From: Holothuria scabra
Lineage: Eukaryota; Echinodermata; Holothuroidea; Aspidochirotida; Holothuriidae
Direction: 5' to 3'
NCBI GenBank assembly: GCA_037179385.1
Contig: CM074193.1
Coordinates: 43,408,082 to 43,472,081 of the forward strand
Length of the DNA stretch: 64,000 nucleotides
Shown: piece by piece, positions 11,754 through 24,023 of the stretch
How positions within the stretch are numbered: position 1 is the first letter of the stretch
Layout of the letters: every line of letters begins with the position of its first letter
Notes under the pieces: model-generated
Seen by the model: only the letters and a program-made list of their open reading frames with translations
Told to the model about the DNA's origin: nothing
Database searches by the model: none
Program-made: the position numbers and the translations under genes

Positions 11754-12343
11754 AATACTTACTTTAACAGAAGATTAATCAAATTATGAAGGTATTGAGA
11801 TAGTATAGAATGCCTCCCTCCAACTCACAACGTCGCTTTATCACTTGTTAAATTTCCTCACCATCCCGGATGATGTGTATTTAATCATATATGTTCTAAA
11901 CACGATAATAAAAGCCAAAAGTCGAAAATAGACCGAATTTGAAACAATTGCAATTTAGGTTATAGCCTTTGATTTTTACCATCTTCCTCGGAATTGTGCA
12001 TATTCCCATAAATTGACAAATTTGCTTGTTTCAATAAAGGAAAACAAATAGCCTCATAAACGTTTCTGGATCCTCATATGTAAATCTTTGAATTCATGAT
12101 CAAAAGTGGAACTTCAAAAAAAAAAAAAAAATGGAAAATTGCCCAAAATTTTGTAAAATGGTAAGGCTTTATCCTTTAAAGTGTTATCATTTCTGTCCAA
12201 AATTGGGTATATTTTCATCAATTGACGATTTCGCTTTTTTCCATGGAAGATTTTAAACATGATTATGTAATGCGCAACTTCAGATGATGTCCCTTACTCA
12301 AGAAAGATGCGCGCAAACAGACTTCATACGCATGTTTTCTTAA
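11754..12343. repeat. Degenerate tandem repeat field, left part
   Basis: Copies of a diverged unit (AAAATTGGGTATATTTTCAT-like text followed by TTGACgatTTcGC) recur near 11985-12030 and 12195-12235, and again on the other side of the inserted element near 14740-14790 and 15055-15100. The field was split by the element at 12344-14605. Confidence 0.55.
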
Positions 12344-14605
12344 ACAAGAGCCCAAGGGCACTATGGTTCCTTGCATTTAAGATGATTTTTATATTTAGGG
12401 AGTTGCAATTAAGGTAAGGCATAATTGGCACCTTTAGCCCCAATGACTTTTGGCCTTCACCCAAAAACATACAGGCACATTAGATTTCAAATCAAACACT
12501 TGCAGTTTGAGAGAAATTGAACACTTGGATTTTTCAAGTTATCACTCTGCATACATCCCATTTCCATGTGACAAATGCATACACACATCACCTTCACTAT
12601 TAAAATTGTCATTTACTTGAGTTTGGGGCAGTATATCAGGGTAGTTAATTGGCATTGCCCTAATTGGTCCATCTCAATAATTCAAATCCAGACCTTACAA
12701 AGAAGTCACAAAGGTCAAATATAGTCAAAGTAGGTCAACACTGCATTTTACAAACACAACTGTCCCTTGTGCAAGGAAGAAATGTAACAGTCATCTGGTC
12801 ATCCCTGACAACCAAAACTTATGATGGAGAACTAGAAATTATGCCATGGTTGTCATTTGGACTACCTATGCGTTTGCCTTAAAAGGAAAAATAAGCAAAG
12901 GCCCGAAAGTCTGCTACAATTTCTATTTCACAATTTCACCAGAAAACAAGAAACAAACATAGCTTTGTAATTTTATCTAATAAATTACTTTCAACTTGAC
13001 CTGTCAACCTGAAGAGGGTGTTCAAAGAGGCATAGTAGTCCCAGTAGTGTGAAAGCAGAGGTACAGAAGACAAACTGCTTTTATATTTTAGTATTGTGAT
13101 ATATATTATAAAAAGTGGAGTCAAAACTTGCATTGTTAATAACTTTAATACTGTATATGAGGAAAAGGTTTTTTTGAAAATAAAAATTGCATTACTGGCG
13201 TCATTGCTAACTAAACTGCTTTTAGACTGAGAGGGGGTTATAATTCTTCTTTTCTTTCATACATTGCATTAGTCAAAAGGCATTAAACTTCAGTTGGATG
13301 TTATACCAATCAAACAAAGACATATCACCCAAAAAGTCTAAGGGACATGTGTGCCATAAGGTATGAAAGCATCCAGATCAGCCTCTTCTGCTTTTTCTCT
13401 TGAATTTTAAGTTGCTATAGTACCATAGCTTACAGCAGAGCTTTTTATTTTTCTTTTGTATTACTAAAAAATACTGTTATAGCTTGCAAACATATTTTGC
13501 ATTTGTCGTGGGGGATATAACCAAGTTTTGGGAAGGACAACCAATTTCCAATGCAGGTTGTCTGTCCTCTGGACAACCAGATATATTTGCTAAAGGATCA
13601 TCCCTGCTTGTGTGACCTCCCTTTATGATTTGGTTATTGAATTATCACACTTAATGCCTTGCATTCCAAAGCATATAATGCACAAACATACACACACACC
13701 ACTAACTTTTCACTGAAATGACAATAACTCAAGTTAGCAACATCATAGAAGAGTTGTATAAGTGCCTTTGTTGTTCATCTCAACAAGACAAATTCAGGCA
13801 TCACGCAAAGTCCCAAAGGTCAAAAGGTCAAATGAGGTCACAAAGTAGGTCAACACGTGCACTTCCCTCAGATGAACACAACTTTCCATTAAGACATCCC
13901 CCTATGTTACTTGGTTATTGAGTTATTCCACTCCATACCTTGCATATGACCTACACACTAACTCTCTTGTCACTTAATTGTCAATAACTCAAGTTAGGAA
14001 CATCCTAGGAGGGTAGTGTAATTGCCTTTTTTGGTTTGTCTGATCAAGACGAATCCAGGCTTCCAAAAAAAATTTACAAAGGTCACAAGGTCAAATGAGG
14101 TCAAGTGAGGTCAATCTGGGTCATCACATTTACTTCACTTAGACGAACACAAATCTCCATTACACCACCCCTCTAATATGTTTCAGTGGCAAGATAATGT
14201 CATTTTAAGAATTTTTACATTAAGCCCCGCCCACTCATTAATATGCAAGATATGACCACCAAAAATTATAGGGCACATCTACTCAATAAAATACATGTAC
14301 CAACCAAGTTTGATGAAAATTGAGCCCTCGGTTATAGAGTTATCGTGTCACATACCTCGCATTCCAATGTACACATTAAGCCCTGTATACTCATTAATAT
14401 GCAAGACATGGGCACCAAAAACAATAGGGCACATCTCCTGAATACGATACATGTACACACCAAGTTTGAGAAAAATTGCGTACTCGGGTATCGAGTTATC
14501 GTGTCACATACCTCGCATTTCAATGTGTCACATACACACATACACACACATACATACGCCAACTTGACTACATAGGTTCCTTTGTTAACACAAGGAACCA
14601 AAAAA
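12344..14605 (+). mobile_element. Hairpin-ended repeat element with AC-rich 3' end (Helentron-like?)
   Basis: Begins ACAAGAGCCCAAGGGCAC and ends in a stem-loop (GGTTCCTT at 14575-14582 with AAGGAACC at 14592-14599) followed by A residues. Just before the hairpin lies a short ACAC-rich microsatellite, and the body holds degenerate tandem cores with GACCTTTGACC-type or AGGTCA-type motifs (for example 13810-13860 and 14080-14130). Element 54458-56786 shares the design. It interrupts a repeat field, which supports insertion. A 3' hairpin, tandem cores and a microsatellite resemble Helentron/HINE or pearl-type elements, but no Rep/helicase coding is present, so the class is inferred. No long open frame is convincing. 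Confidence 0.5.
14575..14599. repeat. Terminal hairpin of element 12344-14605
   Basis: Eight-base-pair stem GGTTCCTT/AAGGAACC around a nine-base loop that itself contains TGTTAACA. An A-run follows. Confidence 0.8.
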
Positions 14606-15120
14606 CAGGGCAAATAATCGCTCCCACAGGATTATATCACTTAAATCTTGGAATCATAACCAAACTTTTGAAAAATGTCGAAAATTTACCGATTATTGGA
14701 AAAATGGCAAGATATAGCCTTCGAATTTTGTCATAAATTTTGCCGGAGATTAGGCATATTTTCAAAAAATTGACTATTGCGCTTGATAGGGTTGAGGAAA
14801 AGATCCTAACCATAATTATTTATTCCGCATTATTACATCATGTTCCCTTTTCAATAAAAATACGCGCAAACAGGTCATTTTGAGGACTCAAATAAACATG
14901 CTTTTTACTTTTGAACCCGGGCAAAAAACGACTCTACAAGTTCATAGCGGTTAAATATTTCTCATCATGCTAAAAAATCAGTCCTCTAAAAAAATGTTGG
15001 ACTTTGAATTTCAAACAAAATGGCAAGACTGTAGTCTTCCATTTTTGTCATTTTATCCAAAATTGGGCATATTTTAAGCAACTGAAGATTACGTTGCGCT
15101 TTCCTTTTCTACATTCTGGT
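14606..15120. repeat. Degenerate tandem repeat field, right part
   Basis: Continues the unit seen at 11754-12343: 'AATGGCAAGA' followed by a Thr/Ser-poor AT-rich block and TTAGGCATATTTTCA or TTGGGCATATTTTAAG, near 14705-14790 and 15020-15105. Confidence 0.5.
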
Positions 15121-15616
15121 GTGAATTGTGTCATTTTCCGTGTCAATTTCCGTTCCTCCAAGTCTTCTCTTTCTCAAGCCCAGGCGGTTTTCTCATCGAC
15201 CCGCTAGCCGTGTCTCTGTTTATTACAATTTCCATCTCTGTTTCAACCAGGTTTCCCTATTTTGAAGCATATTGATCTCTTTTTTTACTATGCACTCTTA
15301 ACCTCCTTCGCCAATAGCCCAATCCCCATTGTTATTTGTTTTTAAATCTTACGTTGTTCTCCATTTTTGTTTTCCCTTCTTTTGTCTCCTTTATATCTCA
15401 CTCCCTTTTTCTTTGTATTTTGCTTTCATTTTTACGTTCTCTAAGGTAATTCCACGTTTTTACAGAACATCATATGCCCCGTCTGACTACTGCCTCTACC
15501 AGACAAATTTACATTAAAGGTTATTCAATTGCTTTGGGTAATATACACTGCGAGGTAGCCCTTAGCCACTTAAGTTTTGCATTGTCTGATTCCTGAAATT
15601 CCTCTTAACTAACAGG
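15121..15616. other. No gene; pyrimidine-rich stretch
   Basis: Strongly T and C rich on the plus strand (about 15230-15460), with no recognisable coding or RNA gene. It could be a retroposon 3' region, but nothing specific supports that. Confidence 0.4.
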
Positions 15617-15624
15617 GATTTGGC

Positions 15625-18274
15625 CAGGGGCGTAGCCAGGATTTTCTTGTGGGGGTCAAAGTCGACCCATCGTCCCAAATCTTGAGCGACAACAATATTT
15701 AAGCGGAGCGCCACGATCAGTTGGCGCGGAGCGTTCGAGAAAAATTTGGGGGTTTACAAACCCCTCAGATGGCAGGAAACGGCACTTCCCGAGTGTTTTA
15801 TGCTGTATGTACTCAGCCTGGAAATATGGATCTCATTTCTGAAGCTTCTCAATTAGTGCAAAAAAAAAAAAATCTATGGGAAATGTTAATACATGTTTCT
15901 AAGCGGAGTTCTACCATCGATTGGCGCGGAGCGTACCAGGAAATTTTTGGCTTTACAAACCCCTCAGATGGCCGAAACGGCACTTCCCGAGTGTTCTGAG
16001 CAAGAATATGTTCAGCCCAACTTCGAAATTCCCCGCGCTACTTAATTGGAGCACTTGACAAATATTGAGGGGCTGAACATACCCTTTGCCCCCACTTTTT
16101 AATTTTTCATCGCCGCCACTGGGGTGCGGCATTTTCTTGAGGGAACGAAGCGCCCAAGTAAGGAGCGGAGAGACCGAAAGGGGAGAGGGTGTGGTGCTCC
16201 CCCTCCTACCCCAAGGAGATTTTGAAATTGTACATCAAAATTGAGTGATCTGGTGAACACCTAAGCTGGAATTCTTAGACATTTTCAATCTTGTATCAAT
16301 GTTTTCCTTATTCCCTCGAGAGTTATTGTGTGGCTGTATGAGGGTTACTATGCGAGTCATCAATGGGGCCCTAGGGAATTGTGTTGCACTGAAACAAAAC
16401 AGCTACTCATATGGCTTTCATTGGCTAAACCAGCGGAATTGACATAAAAAAATTTAGGTCTGGGTGGGAGTAAGTGCGAACCCCCTGAACCCCCTGGCCA
16501 CGGGCCTGTCTCCCTGGGTGGCCCCCTCCCCTTTTGGAATTTTTTGCTGTCTCGAAGAGCTTATAGATGCAATATGGTGCTATAGTTTGTTCTTTTTATA
16601 CTAGATTCCAGTGTTCTCCACAGGGGGTTTTAGAGGGGCTACACGCCCTCCTAGTGAAATTGGCCGCCCCTCCAAAATTGTTGCCGCTCTCCAAAAATGC
16701 AGCTTCCATTTTTAGTTCATTGCTTCATTACACATATACAAGTCATAACTGGAAAAATGTCTCTTCCCTCCAGGCTTGGCGCCAGGATGTGCCCGACGAA
16801 GGACCACTCTCCGAACGGGGGAGGGGTAGGGTGGGTAGCGACTCTAAGCCCCGGCAGCCAGGATGCCGTCGATGAGTTGGTGAGGGAGATTTGAAGAAAA
16901 CCTGTGTACTATACCTGCCATTGCGAGTCATTTACGACATAAAATTTGTATGCTAGAGGAAGATCTTTCGGCACTGATTTAACCGTGGAAAAGCGGCCAA
17001 AAATATCTGGGTTAGTCTACACTACAAAGAATCTGTACTTATTTAAAGCTTATGTAGATCAATTGTCCCGGCATATGGGCCCTATCGGGCACAACTTGTA
17101 TTGTACTTCCTTCTTCGAGTCCGTACCGCACGACTGACACAAGAAATCATTAACTAAGATTAGCGAAATGAGATGAAATTCCCGACATGTACATTAATCC
17201 ATTTATTCTACTTATTAATTTACTTGAAAAGATGGGAAGGGTTTGTACTTCATTAGCCCTAGGTAACGGAAATGAGGAAGAGTGGGCAAAGCGTACCGAA
17301 CATCTTGGGTTTTATCGCAGAAATAACTCTTTTGAAAGCCAAAATAACTAAACCGACCATAGGGAGGCGACAGATTATTCCCTACAGGGGGCGGGCCATG
17401 CAAGCGACCACAAGTTCCGACAGTCCCTATGTCGAGGGGGTGGTGAGAAGGGGATATGAAGGAGCCTAACTATCCCATGTTATTGCAGCCTGTGGCACAT
17501 TTTGCACAATATCACTTAATATTTTAAAAGCCGAGTTGTGCCACTGATAGTTTTCTTTTGAGTCTAAATCGTGAAATAGCAAACCGCGCGAAGCGCGCGA
17601 AATTTTTTTGTAGACTTGCAAACATAACATAGCCTATGTAATCATTAAGAACAAGAAGAAAAAAATAGAAACTGTAGGGGTTGTAGACCGTATCGGGATA
17701 ACATACATTGCGTCTAAACCGCCTGGAATACCCGATAAAATAGCCAAACTATCCTCCCTGAGTCGATCACCAACTGACTATCGCATGACACACACAAGAG
17801 AACAGCAACTAGGCTTTGTGATATGGGATCAAATTTACGACCTCTACATAACCTGTGTGCTCTGCCTGCCTGTTACTTTGTAAGGTTGACAGGACTTAAC
17901 ACTCTCTAGATATGCGAAATGGAAGTATTGAAAAATTTGAAGTAAATCTACAGCGGGCGTAGCGCGCCGAAAATATGGGGTTCTCATTAGGGAAATCGTT
18001 TTTTGAGAGCAAGGAAACAGGTGAACCATCGGGGAGACTAGTCGCCGTCGGGGACTACGTACTTTATCGTAACGGCTAAGAACCCCCCCCCCCCCCCCCG
18101 CTCGAAAGTGTAAAAAATTCCACAGATTTACTCCCTCCTCTTGCCGTTTATCTTTTTTTTCTTTTGTTTTTTGCTTTCCTTCATTTTTTAACATCGCCCA
18201 TTGCGTCCCCAAAATTTCTGTGGGGGGCACTATGCCCCCTCGCCCCCCCTCCCCCCCCGCTGGCTACGCTAGTG
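15625..18274. mobile_element. hAT-like non-autonomous element 1 with perfect 8-bp TSD
   Basis: Left end CAGGGGCGTAGCCAG and the reverse complement of the right end CACTAGCGTAGCCAG form imperfect terminal inverted repeats. The flanks carry an exact 8-base duplication, GATTTGGC, at 15617-15624 and 18275-18282. CA-starting TIRs and 8-bp duplications are the hallmark of hAT transposons. Inside are two copies of a block near 15700-15800 and 15900-16000 (GGCGCGGAGCG, then TTTACAAACCCCTCAGATGG), long G/C homopolymers, and no transposase. Short frames inside are not coding. Confidence 0.85.
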
Positions 18275-18282
18275 GATTTGGC

Positions 18283-20759
18283 ATTGAAGACAATTGTTTT
18301 CGCTATCTGCTACATCTGACAGAACTCTCAGTATGAATTTTCTCCATTAGTAATACTTTGCTAGCCGTCAAAGAAAGCAAAACTCATTTCAACTAGTGGC
18401 GAAAAGTGCCAATTTTTAAAGAGTAAAGGGTATTTATTCATTACTTTTTAAGAAAAGATGCATTATTCGCTATTTCAGGAACATTTCGCAATCTTTTAAA
18501 AACCATCAACGAAATTAAGACTCCCTTTGGTTTTCAAACAGGTTCATACCTTTTTTAATAAAGAAATTAGAATAATAATGGAATCGTTCAACTTCAAAGT
18601 GACTGGCAGTCGTTTTAATCATTAAGTATGAAAGTCAAAAAAGTTAACAGTGAAAACAAGTGAACTGTCAATCAAATTTTGGTACTTGAGGAGGATTAAA
18701 CTGACAGATTAAGTGGTTGTTTCTCCTTCCCTCACAGCTTCCTGCCCTTACTTTTAGTCTCCTTATTAAATCGTTGCTTACCATTATACGGTACCACGAT
18801 CATACATACAAGTGAGGGACGAATGCTATTGATAGGCTAGATATTTCCACGTACGCAGCCCATATCACGTAGGCAGGCACGTAATAATATCACACAATAC
18901 AACACGCACGTACTTAATCAATGGTACGTATGGACGTTATGGAATTGTTCGTTACGATGTGCCGAAAAATTCACGAAATCAAAAATGTCAGGTTTGCCTA
19001 TTTCTTATTCACATTATGTTATTCACAAGCAATTCGCCATTTTCGAGTTCACGTGTTGGTGCATTTCACCCACAATGTACCTTTTTTGAATTTTATCGTT
19101 TTGACGAGTTGATGATGTCATATGGGATCAAAAGGTCAACTCTTAGAAATTTGCCATTTTGACCGGAATTTCTATCTTGGCAAAATGACGAGATGTTCAA
19201 TGTTATCGAAAAAGCGATATGTTTTAAATAGGCAAATGCAATTTTAATTGGAGTCTCCCAACTGTCCAATTTACAAGACTTGGCCGTTTTGTCGCTATAG
19301 ATTTTTTCTTTATTTCCATGCCTCTTCTTCGCTTCCGTAGTTTACTGTAAACTGCTTTTACGACTACCGTACATCTGTAACATACCAGGTTTCTCTGTGA
19401 AGATAGTCGGGTAGCAGCGTCTACACAAGTTTACACAATCTTTACCACGTAGGTTCTTCTACTAAAACCAGTTTGGACGGAAATGACAGAAGGTGAGTAT
19501 ATTATTAAAATGAAAAAATATTTAAAACTGACCGTATGACGAAGGTCTTTATCTGAGCGTGATGCAAACTTGTACTGAAAGACAAGTTGTAACTGCAGGA
19601 ACTGTCGAAGCCGTTGAACTTGGAACTGTGATATCGACCTGCCCGGGGAGAAGAAATGGCTAGTTTGATTGAAGAATTTAGGTTTGAACAAATACGTGTA
19701 ACTTCTGATATGTTAGGAGGGTACGTATTCAAAGCATTTGGTGCATTGAAATTCGATGTGTTGCTTTCAAGGTAAACGAGAAAATTATGTTTACAAGGAG
19801 TTGTTAGAGGTAAGGCTAGGTTTGATGGACGGCCCAATTTTCAACCAGTTGAGAGATGTTGGATGAGGAGAAACAATATAGTCTCTATAACACAATGTTT
19901 CTTTCGTACCGTAATCTTGCTTAAATTGCCTTTATCCCTAAAATTCTCTTCTCCAAGCTTCAATGTACCTGCATGGAATAGATATTATTCATTATCAAAA
20001 TTCTAATAAAGAGACACATTCCTTACACTCTAATTTTAACTATACATTGCCAGCCGTCATTCAGAATTACAAAATTTATGACACTCAACGCTATGCTAGA
20101 CACGATGTACCATTTCATTTGAAGTCATCAATAACACGCTGCCTTTTTGAATTGTCTTAAGCCTTGTCTTCTCCGTAGCTGTTGCTGGGCTGGTTGGTTT
20201 CATGGAACGGGTCTCCTAGCTGGGAAAGCTCTCTCACCTCTTTGACCTTTGATCTGTATTTGTATTCCCTTTCTTTCTTTTTCCTTTTTCCTCTTTTTTT
20301 TTTTTTTGCTGCTGTAGAAGTTTGTGTTTGTTTCCTCCTAGTAAACGTTCTCAAACCCCATGTTTTTGTGTACTTCCTTCCGCTTGTATATGTACAATGT
20401 TTTGAAATGTTTATAGCCTATATTTGTATGTATATATGTAAAAGTGAAAAAACAATACACAAAACGAAACTTCTATTCAAAGTACTTTAACGTTTTTGCT
20501 TCCTACATGCCACGACCAAACCAAAACATGAATTTAACGTTACATTCTGGAACAGTGTTTCATTTTCGAGTAGAAGTAAACAAAGCCGACCGCGGGATGG
20601 CTTCGAGTTAAAAAGGGTTCCTTGCACGGTTACAAGGAAATACGCTGTTTGTCTGCGACCTGTTCCCAGCGGATATTAGGCCTACATTCGCTATCTGACT
20701 CACACATACCAAACGAATCATGTGACTTGATACTGATAAGAAATAGGCGTAATTGTCTA
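18283..20759. other. No gene recognised
   Basis: AT-rich sequence. A 65-codon frame at 19963-20160 is intact but matches nothing I recognise; a pyrimidine-rich block (20265-20330) follows it, which would fit a LINE 3' end or an intron. No RNA gene was seen. Confidence 0.4.
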
Positions 20760-21441
20760 ATCGCTCCGTGAGGAGGATGAGATATTGTAGTCACTTTGCC
20801 TATGGGGCTATATATGGCAATGCCAGCTGAAATCGCAATGGTTGCCATGGTAACGGTAAATTTCCCCAGGTTACTAGTCTCGAGGTCTAACCCATGGTGA
20901 GGTACCCATGTGTGACTGAAGGTCCAGGGCTGAGAGAGGGGTCAAAACCTGTCCGGGTGTGTGTGTGTGTGTGTGTGTTGGTAGTTGAGTGTGTATGTGT
21001 GTGCGTTTCTGGGGTCAATCGGGGATACCCCCATAAAAGTTACAGTAGAACTGGGGATACCCCGCGAAACGGCCAATATAATGCAAAGTGGGGTGTCAGA
21101 TAAGTGCCTGTAGCTTTACAGTTTGATCTGAGGTATATCCGCGATTCTATGTTTTTTGTTTGAATTTGTGTGTAAATGTGTGTGTAGATTTTTCAGGATC
21201 CCCAGTTACCTTGATTATAACCTGCGATTATACCCAGTTGACTAGGAAAAACAGAATATCCCCACTTGACTGGTATAATGCGCATGTCCGCGGTAGGCGC
21301 CAGAAACGGGTATAGGTGTGTGTGTGTGTGTCCAATTTTGTTTTCCTAATATCTCAAAAACGGCTGGGCCGATTTTCTTCAAAGTCGGTTGGATGGTACT
21401 TCACGTGAAACAGTTGCATTTTGATACTCAACCGGAAGTGA

Positions 21442-21468
21442 AGGTCAAAGGTCACAGGTCAAAGGTCA
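21442..21468 (+). promoter_or_regulatory. Four AGGTCA half-sites, each 1 base apart (DR1 array)
   Basis: AGGTCA-A-AGGTCA-C-AGGTCA-A-AGGTCA, all four half-sites perfect. One-base direct spacing (DR1) is the binding pattern of RXR heterodimers, HNF4 and COUP-TF-type nuclear receptors. It lies inside repeat copy L. Binding is inferred, not shown. Confidence 0.55.
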
Positions 21469-21762
21469 CATGTAGTGAAATCACATTTTCTGCTATATTT
21501 CCAAAACGAAAGCATCTCCTGACACGAAACTTCACACATATGATGATTGGATCTAGACCTACCAAAATATGTGGTTGCCATAGCAGCAGAGGTCAAAGGT
21601 CGAGTGGTAGAGTGGAACAAAAAGTTTTCAAGTTATAATTTGTTCTTAAAACAACGTTTTTGTCCCTCAAACTCCTCCTAGTGGGCTGGACCGATTCTTT
21701 TCAGAATTGGTAGGTGGGTACCCCAGGGTGGGAACTTGTGTCTCCCAGACCCTCGGAAGAAA

Positions 21763-21789
21763 AGGTCAAAGTTCAGAGGTCAAAGGTCA
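21763..21789 (+). promoter_or_regulatory. Second DR1 array in copy L
   Basis: AGGTCA-A-AGTTCA-G-AGGTCA-A-AGGTCA: four half-sites with one-base spacers, one half-site with a single change. Confidence 0.5.
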
Positions 21790-23278
21790 CATTTTGCAAA
21801 AAAAACTTTTTTCTGCTTTGTACTAAAACTTCAAAAGAAAACCTTCATTTTACATTAAACTTCAAACTTCACATCGGTGCCTCCAATGATGTCACCATTT
21901 TGAGACGCGTTCACATACGTTTTTCCGCTTTCGAATTTCAAATGGGTTGAGCCTGGCCTGTAATTGGGAATTCAAAACGTCGTATTTCGGTATTTATGGA
22001 CATAATTTACTTTATGTAACTTTACTTTATGTACCGAGGAACTTACTTTGGCCGTGTCATGCCCACTTTAATGGTTTGTAACTACAGTAGCCTACTTTTC
22101 ATCATTTTATATAAATAGGCTAGACTTCTAGGTTAGTACTTCGTAGTAGCAGTCTCATCTTTACAACTCAAATTCTTTCTTCCCTAGCTTGTATGCTGCA
22201 GTGATATTTTTAAGTTTCTGCTCGCACTTCACTTTGATAGCCCTAACATCTAGAGTGTTCTCGTATGGTCTACGCAGACAGTTGTTTTCACTCCAAAGTT
22301 GCTGTAACTGTTAGGCCTAGTAGTATGAAAGTTAAAGTCAAACCTAAGGCTAGACTTGAAATCTCAAGCTGGTTAACAGAAAGTAGGCTAGGACGGTCTG
22401 GGGCTAAACCTACGCCATTCATAGGCTTGAGTTATAACCCAAGATATGAAACTGTGGGCGACTAACATTAGGTTAGGCATAGGGCCTACCTATCTTACAT
22501 ATTAGTGCCCTTAATTTTCTTGCCATGAGTTAGGATTGGCCACAGGCCAGTACGCAGAAAAGGTTTGTTCCTCGCCCGGAAATCTTCTAACGCCACACGT
22601 TCAACATCGCGCACACGCCCAGTTTTTTAATTGAGACGTACTTGATGTGCATATCAGCTCGACACACATGAAGTTTGCCGTCAGGTCAAAATGGAGAATA
22701 CGCCCAGCTAGCGCCTGAATAGTTGAATTACGAGCGCCTGAATAATAACAATTACGCACCCGAAAGCGTCTTACTCTTATAATCGTCGCGTCCGTATCTA
22801 ACCGTATCAGTTTAGTGTAACAGCCAAGCTCGTTGTTTTTTCATAGTGCTGCAAGGGGATAACAGCATCTTAAAAAATAAATTTGTTCCAAAATCTTAGA
22901 TAGGCCTACTGGTTTAAAAGGGCAAGCGTTACAAAGATTTTGTAGACTATCTCTCCAGTTCTTATATAATCCAGTGTCAGAATTTAAATATCCAAATGAT
23001 GTTTTTGGGAATAAGGGGTGCGCCTGTTCCAAGAACTTGATTGGTCTGTGCAATATTCTTTCCCCTCTCTATCTTACCAAAAAAACCCGTCCCTTGGAAC
23101 GAAAAAATATCGCTTCCCTCGGACTTCAAGATTGTGGCATTAAGTTTTAGTATGGTATTTTTTGTCAATGACAATGACATAAAACTTCTAGCTTATACAT
23201 AGTTCAAGTTCTGTAACCAACTTGCGCACAGTCATGTTAGCGATGAGATTTGCAACTCCGTGGATTGCCCTCTTGTTC

Positions 23279-24023
23279 TGATTTGTATTATTTGCTGAAA
23301 TGTACTTGTTAAAGTTTTGATGTACGGCAGTCATATACACTCACACAAGGGGTAAACAAAGATTTGCGTCCGATAGGTACTTCTCCCTTCTATCTGGAGG
23401 GTAAGCGATATCAAATAGAACACTCTGCGTATCCTCTTCTGGAACAGCAGATAATGTCAGTCATGACTTACACGTGCAAACGTGCGTGAAATAACGGTTT
23501 CTTTTGTGACTGTGCTTCGTTTTTCATGTAATCATTATTGAAAAATTGTTTAACTATGAGGGAGATGCATAGTCTTGAATAATCCCTCCATTCAGTGGCG
23601 AATGAGACACAATTGCAGTACACTTTTTGGCCGTTTATGTTTAGTCGTTCTACTAAAAACTCAGTATAATAAGCTTGGCAAGCTTCGCACGTGAAAAAAA
23701 AAAATGAAAAACTGAGCTGTGAATCGAATAGTGGCATCTCAAAAGATATAGATTATTTTCAGGTACAAGATGTCTGGAAAATGTGTTCTGTATTTCTCCT
23801 TTTCTAACAACTTCCTATAATTTACAGTCCACAACTATATTATCTGAACCTCCTCTCATTGTGACCTGCAAGTTTTCATGATATCGTGTGACAAAACACC
23901 AACCCCTTTGCCTAACCATACACCTAATATTACCCAGAAAGCCGTCATCAAACCCATAAGGTCAACCCTCTGATAAGCCTTATCCCTATATACAGGATAT
24001 GTACCCTAATCCTTATGAAATGG
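23279..24023. other. Spacer between the inverted arms
   Basis: About 745 bases of unrelated AT-rich sequence with no recognised feature. A short minus-strand frame (23468-23737) has no recognised motif. Confidence 0.6.

Larger units (their letters stand above)
20760..23278 (+). repeat. Left arm of giant inverted repeat (unit copy L)
   Basis: Runs from ATCGCTCCGTGAGGAGG to the end GGATTGCCCTCTTGTTC and is repeated in reverse complement at 24024-26884 and in the same orientation at 43362-45480. Shared landmarks: the promoter-like text CTAACCCATGGTGAGGTACC, a GT microsatellite, AATTTTGTTTTCCTAATAT, two AGGTCA arrays, TACTTCGTAGTAGCA, CTAACATTAGGTTAGGCATA and CAACTTGCGCACA. Compared with the other copies this arm has lost the block that contains CATGGCAACCA-rich text. 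No transposase or reverse transcriptase is present. Confidence 0.85.
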
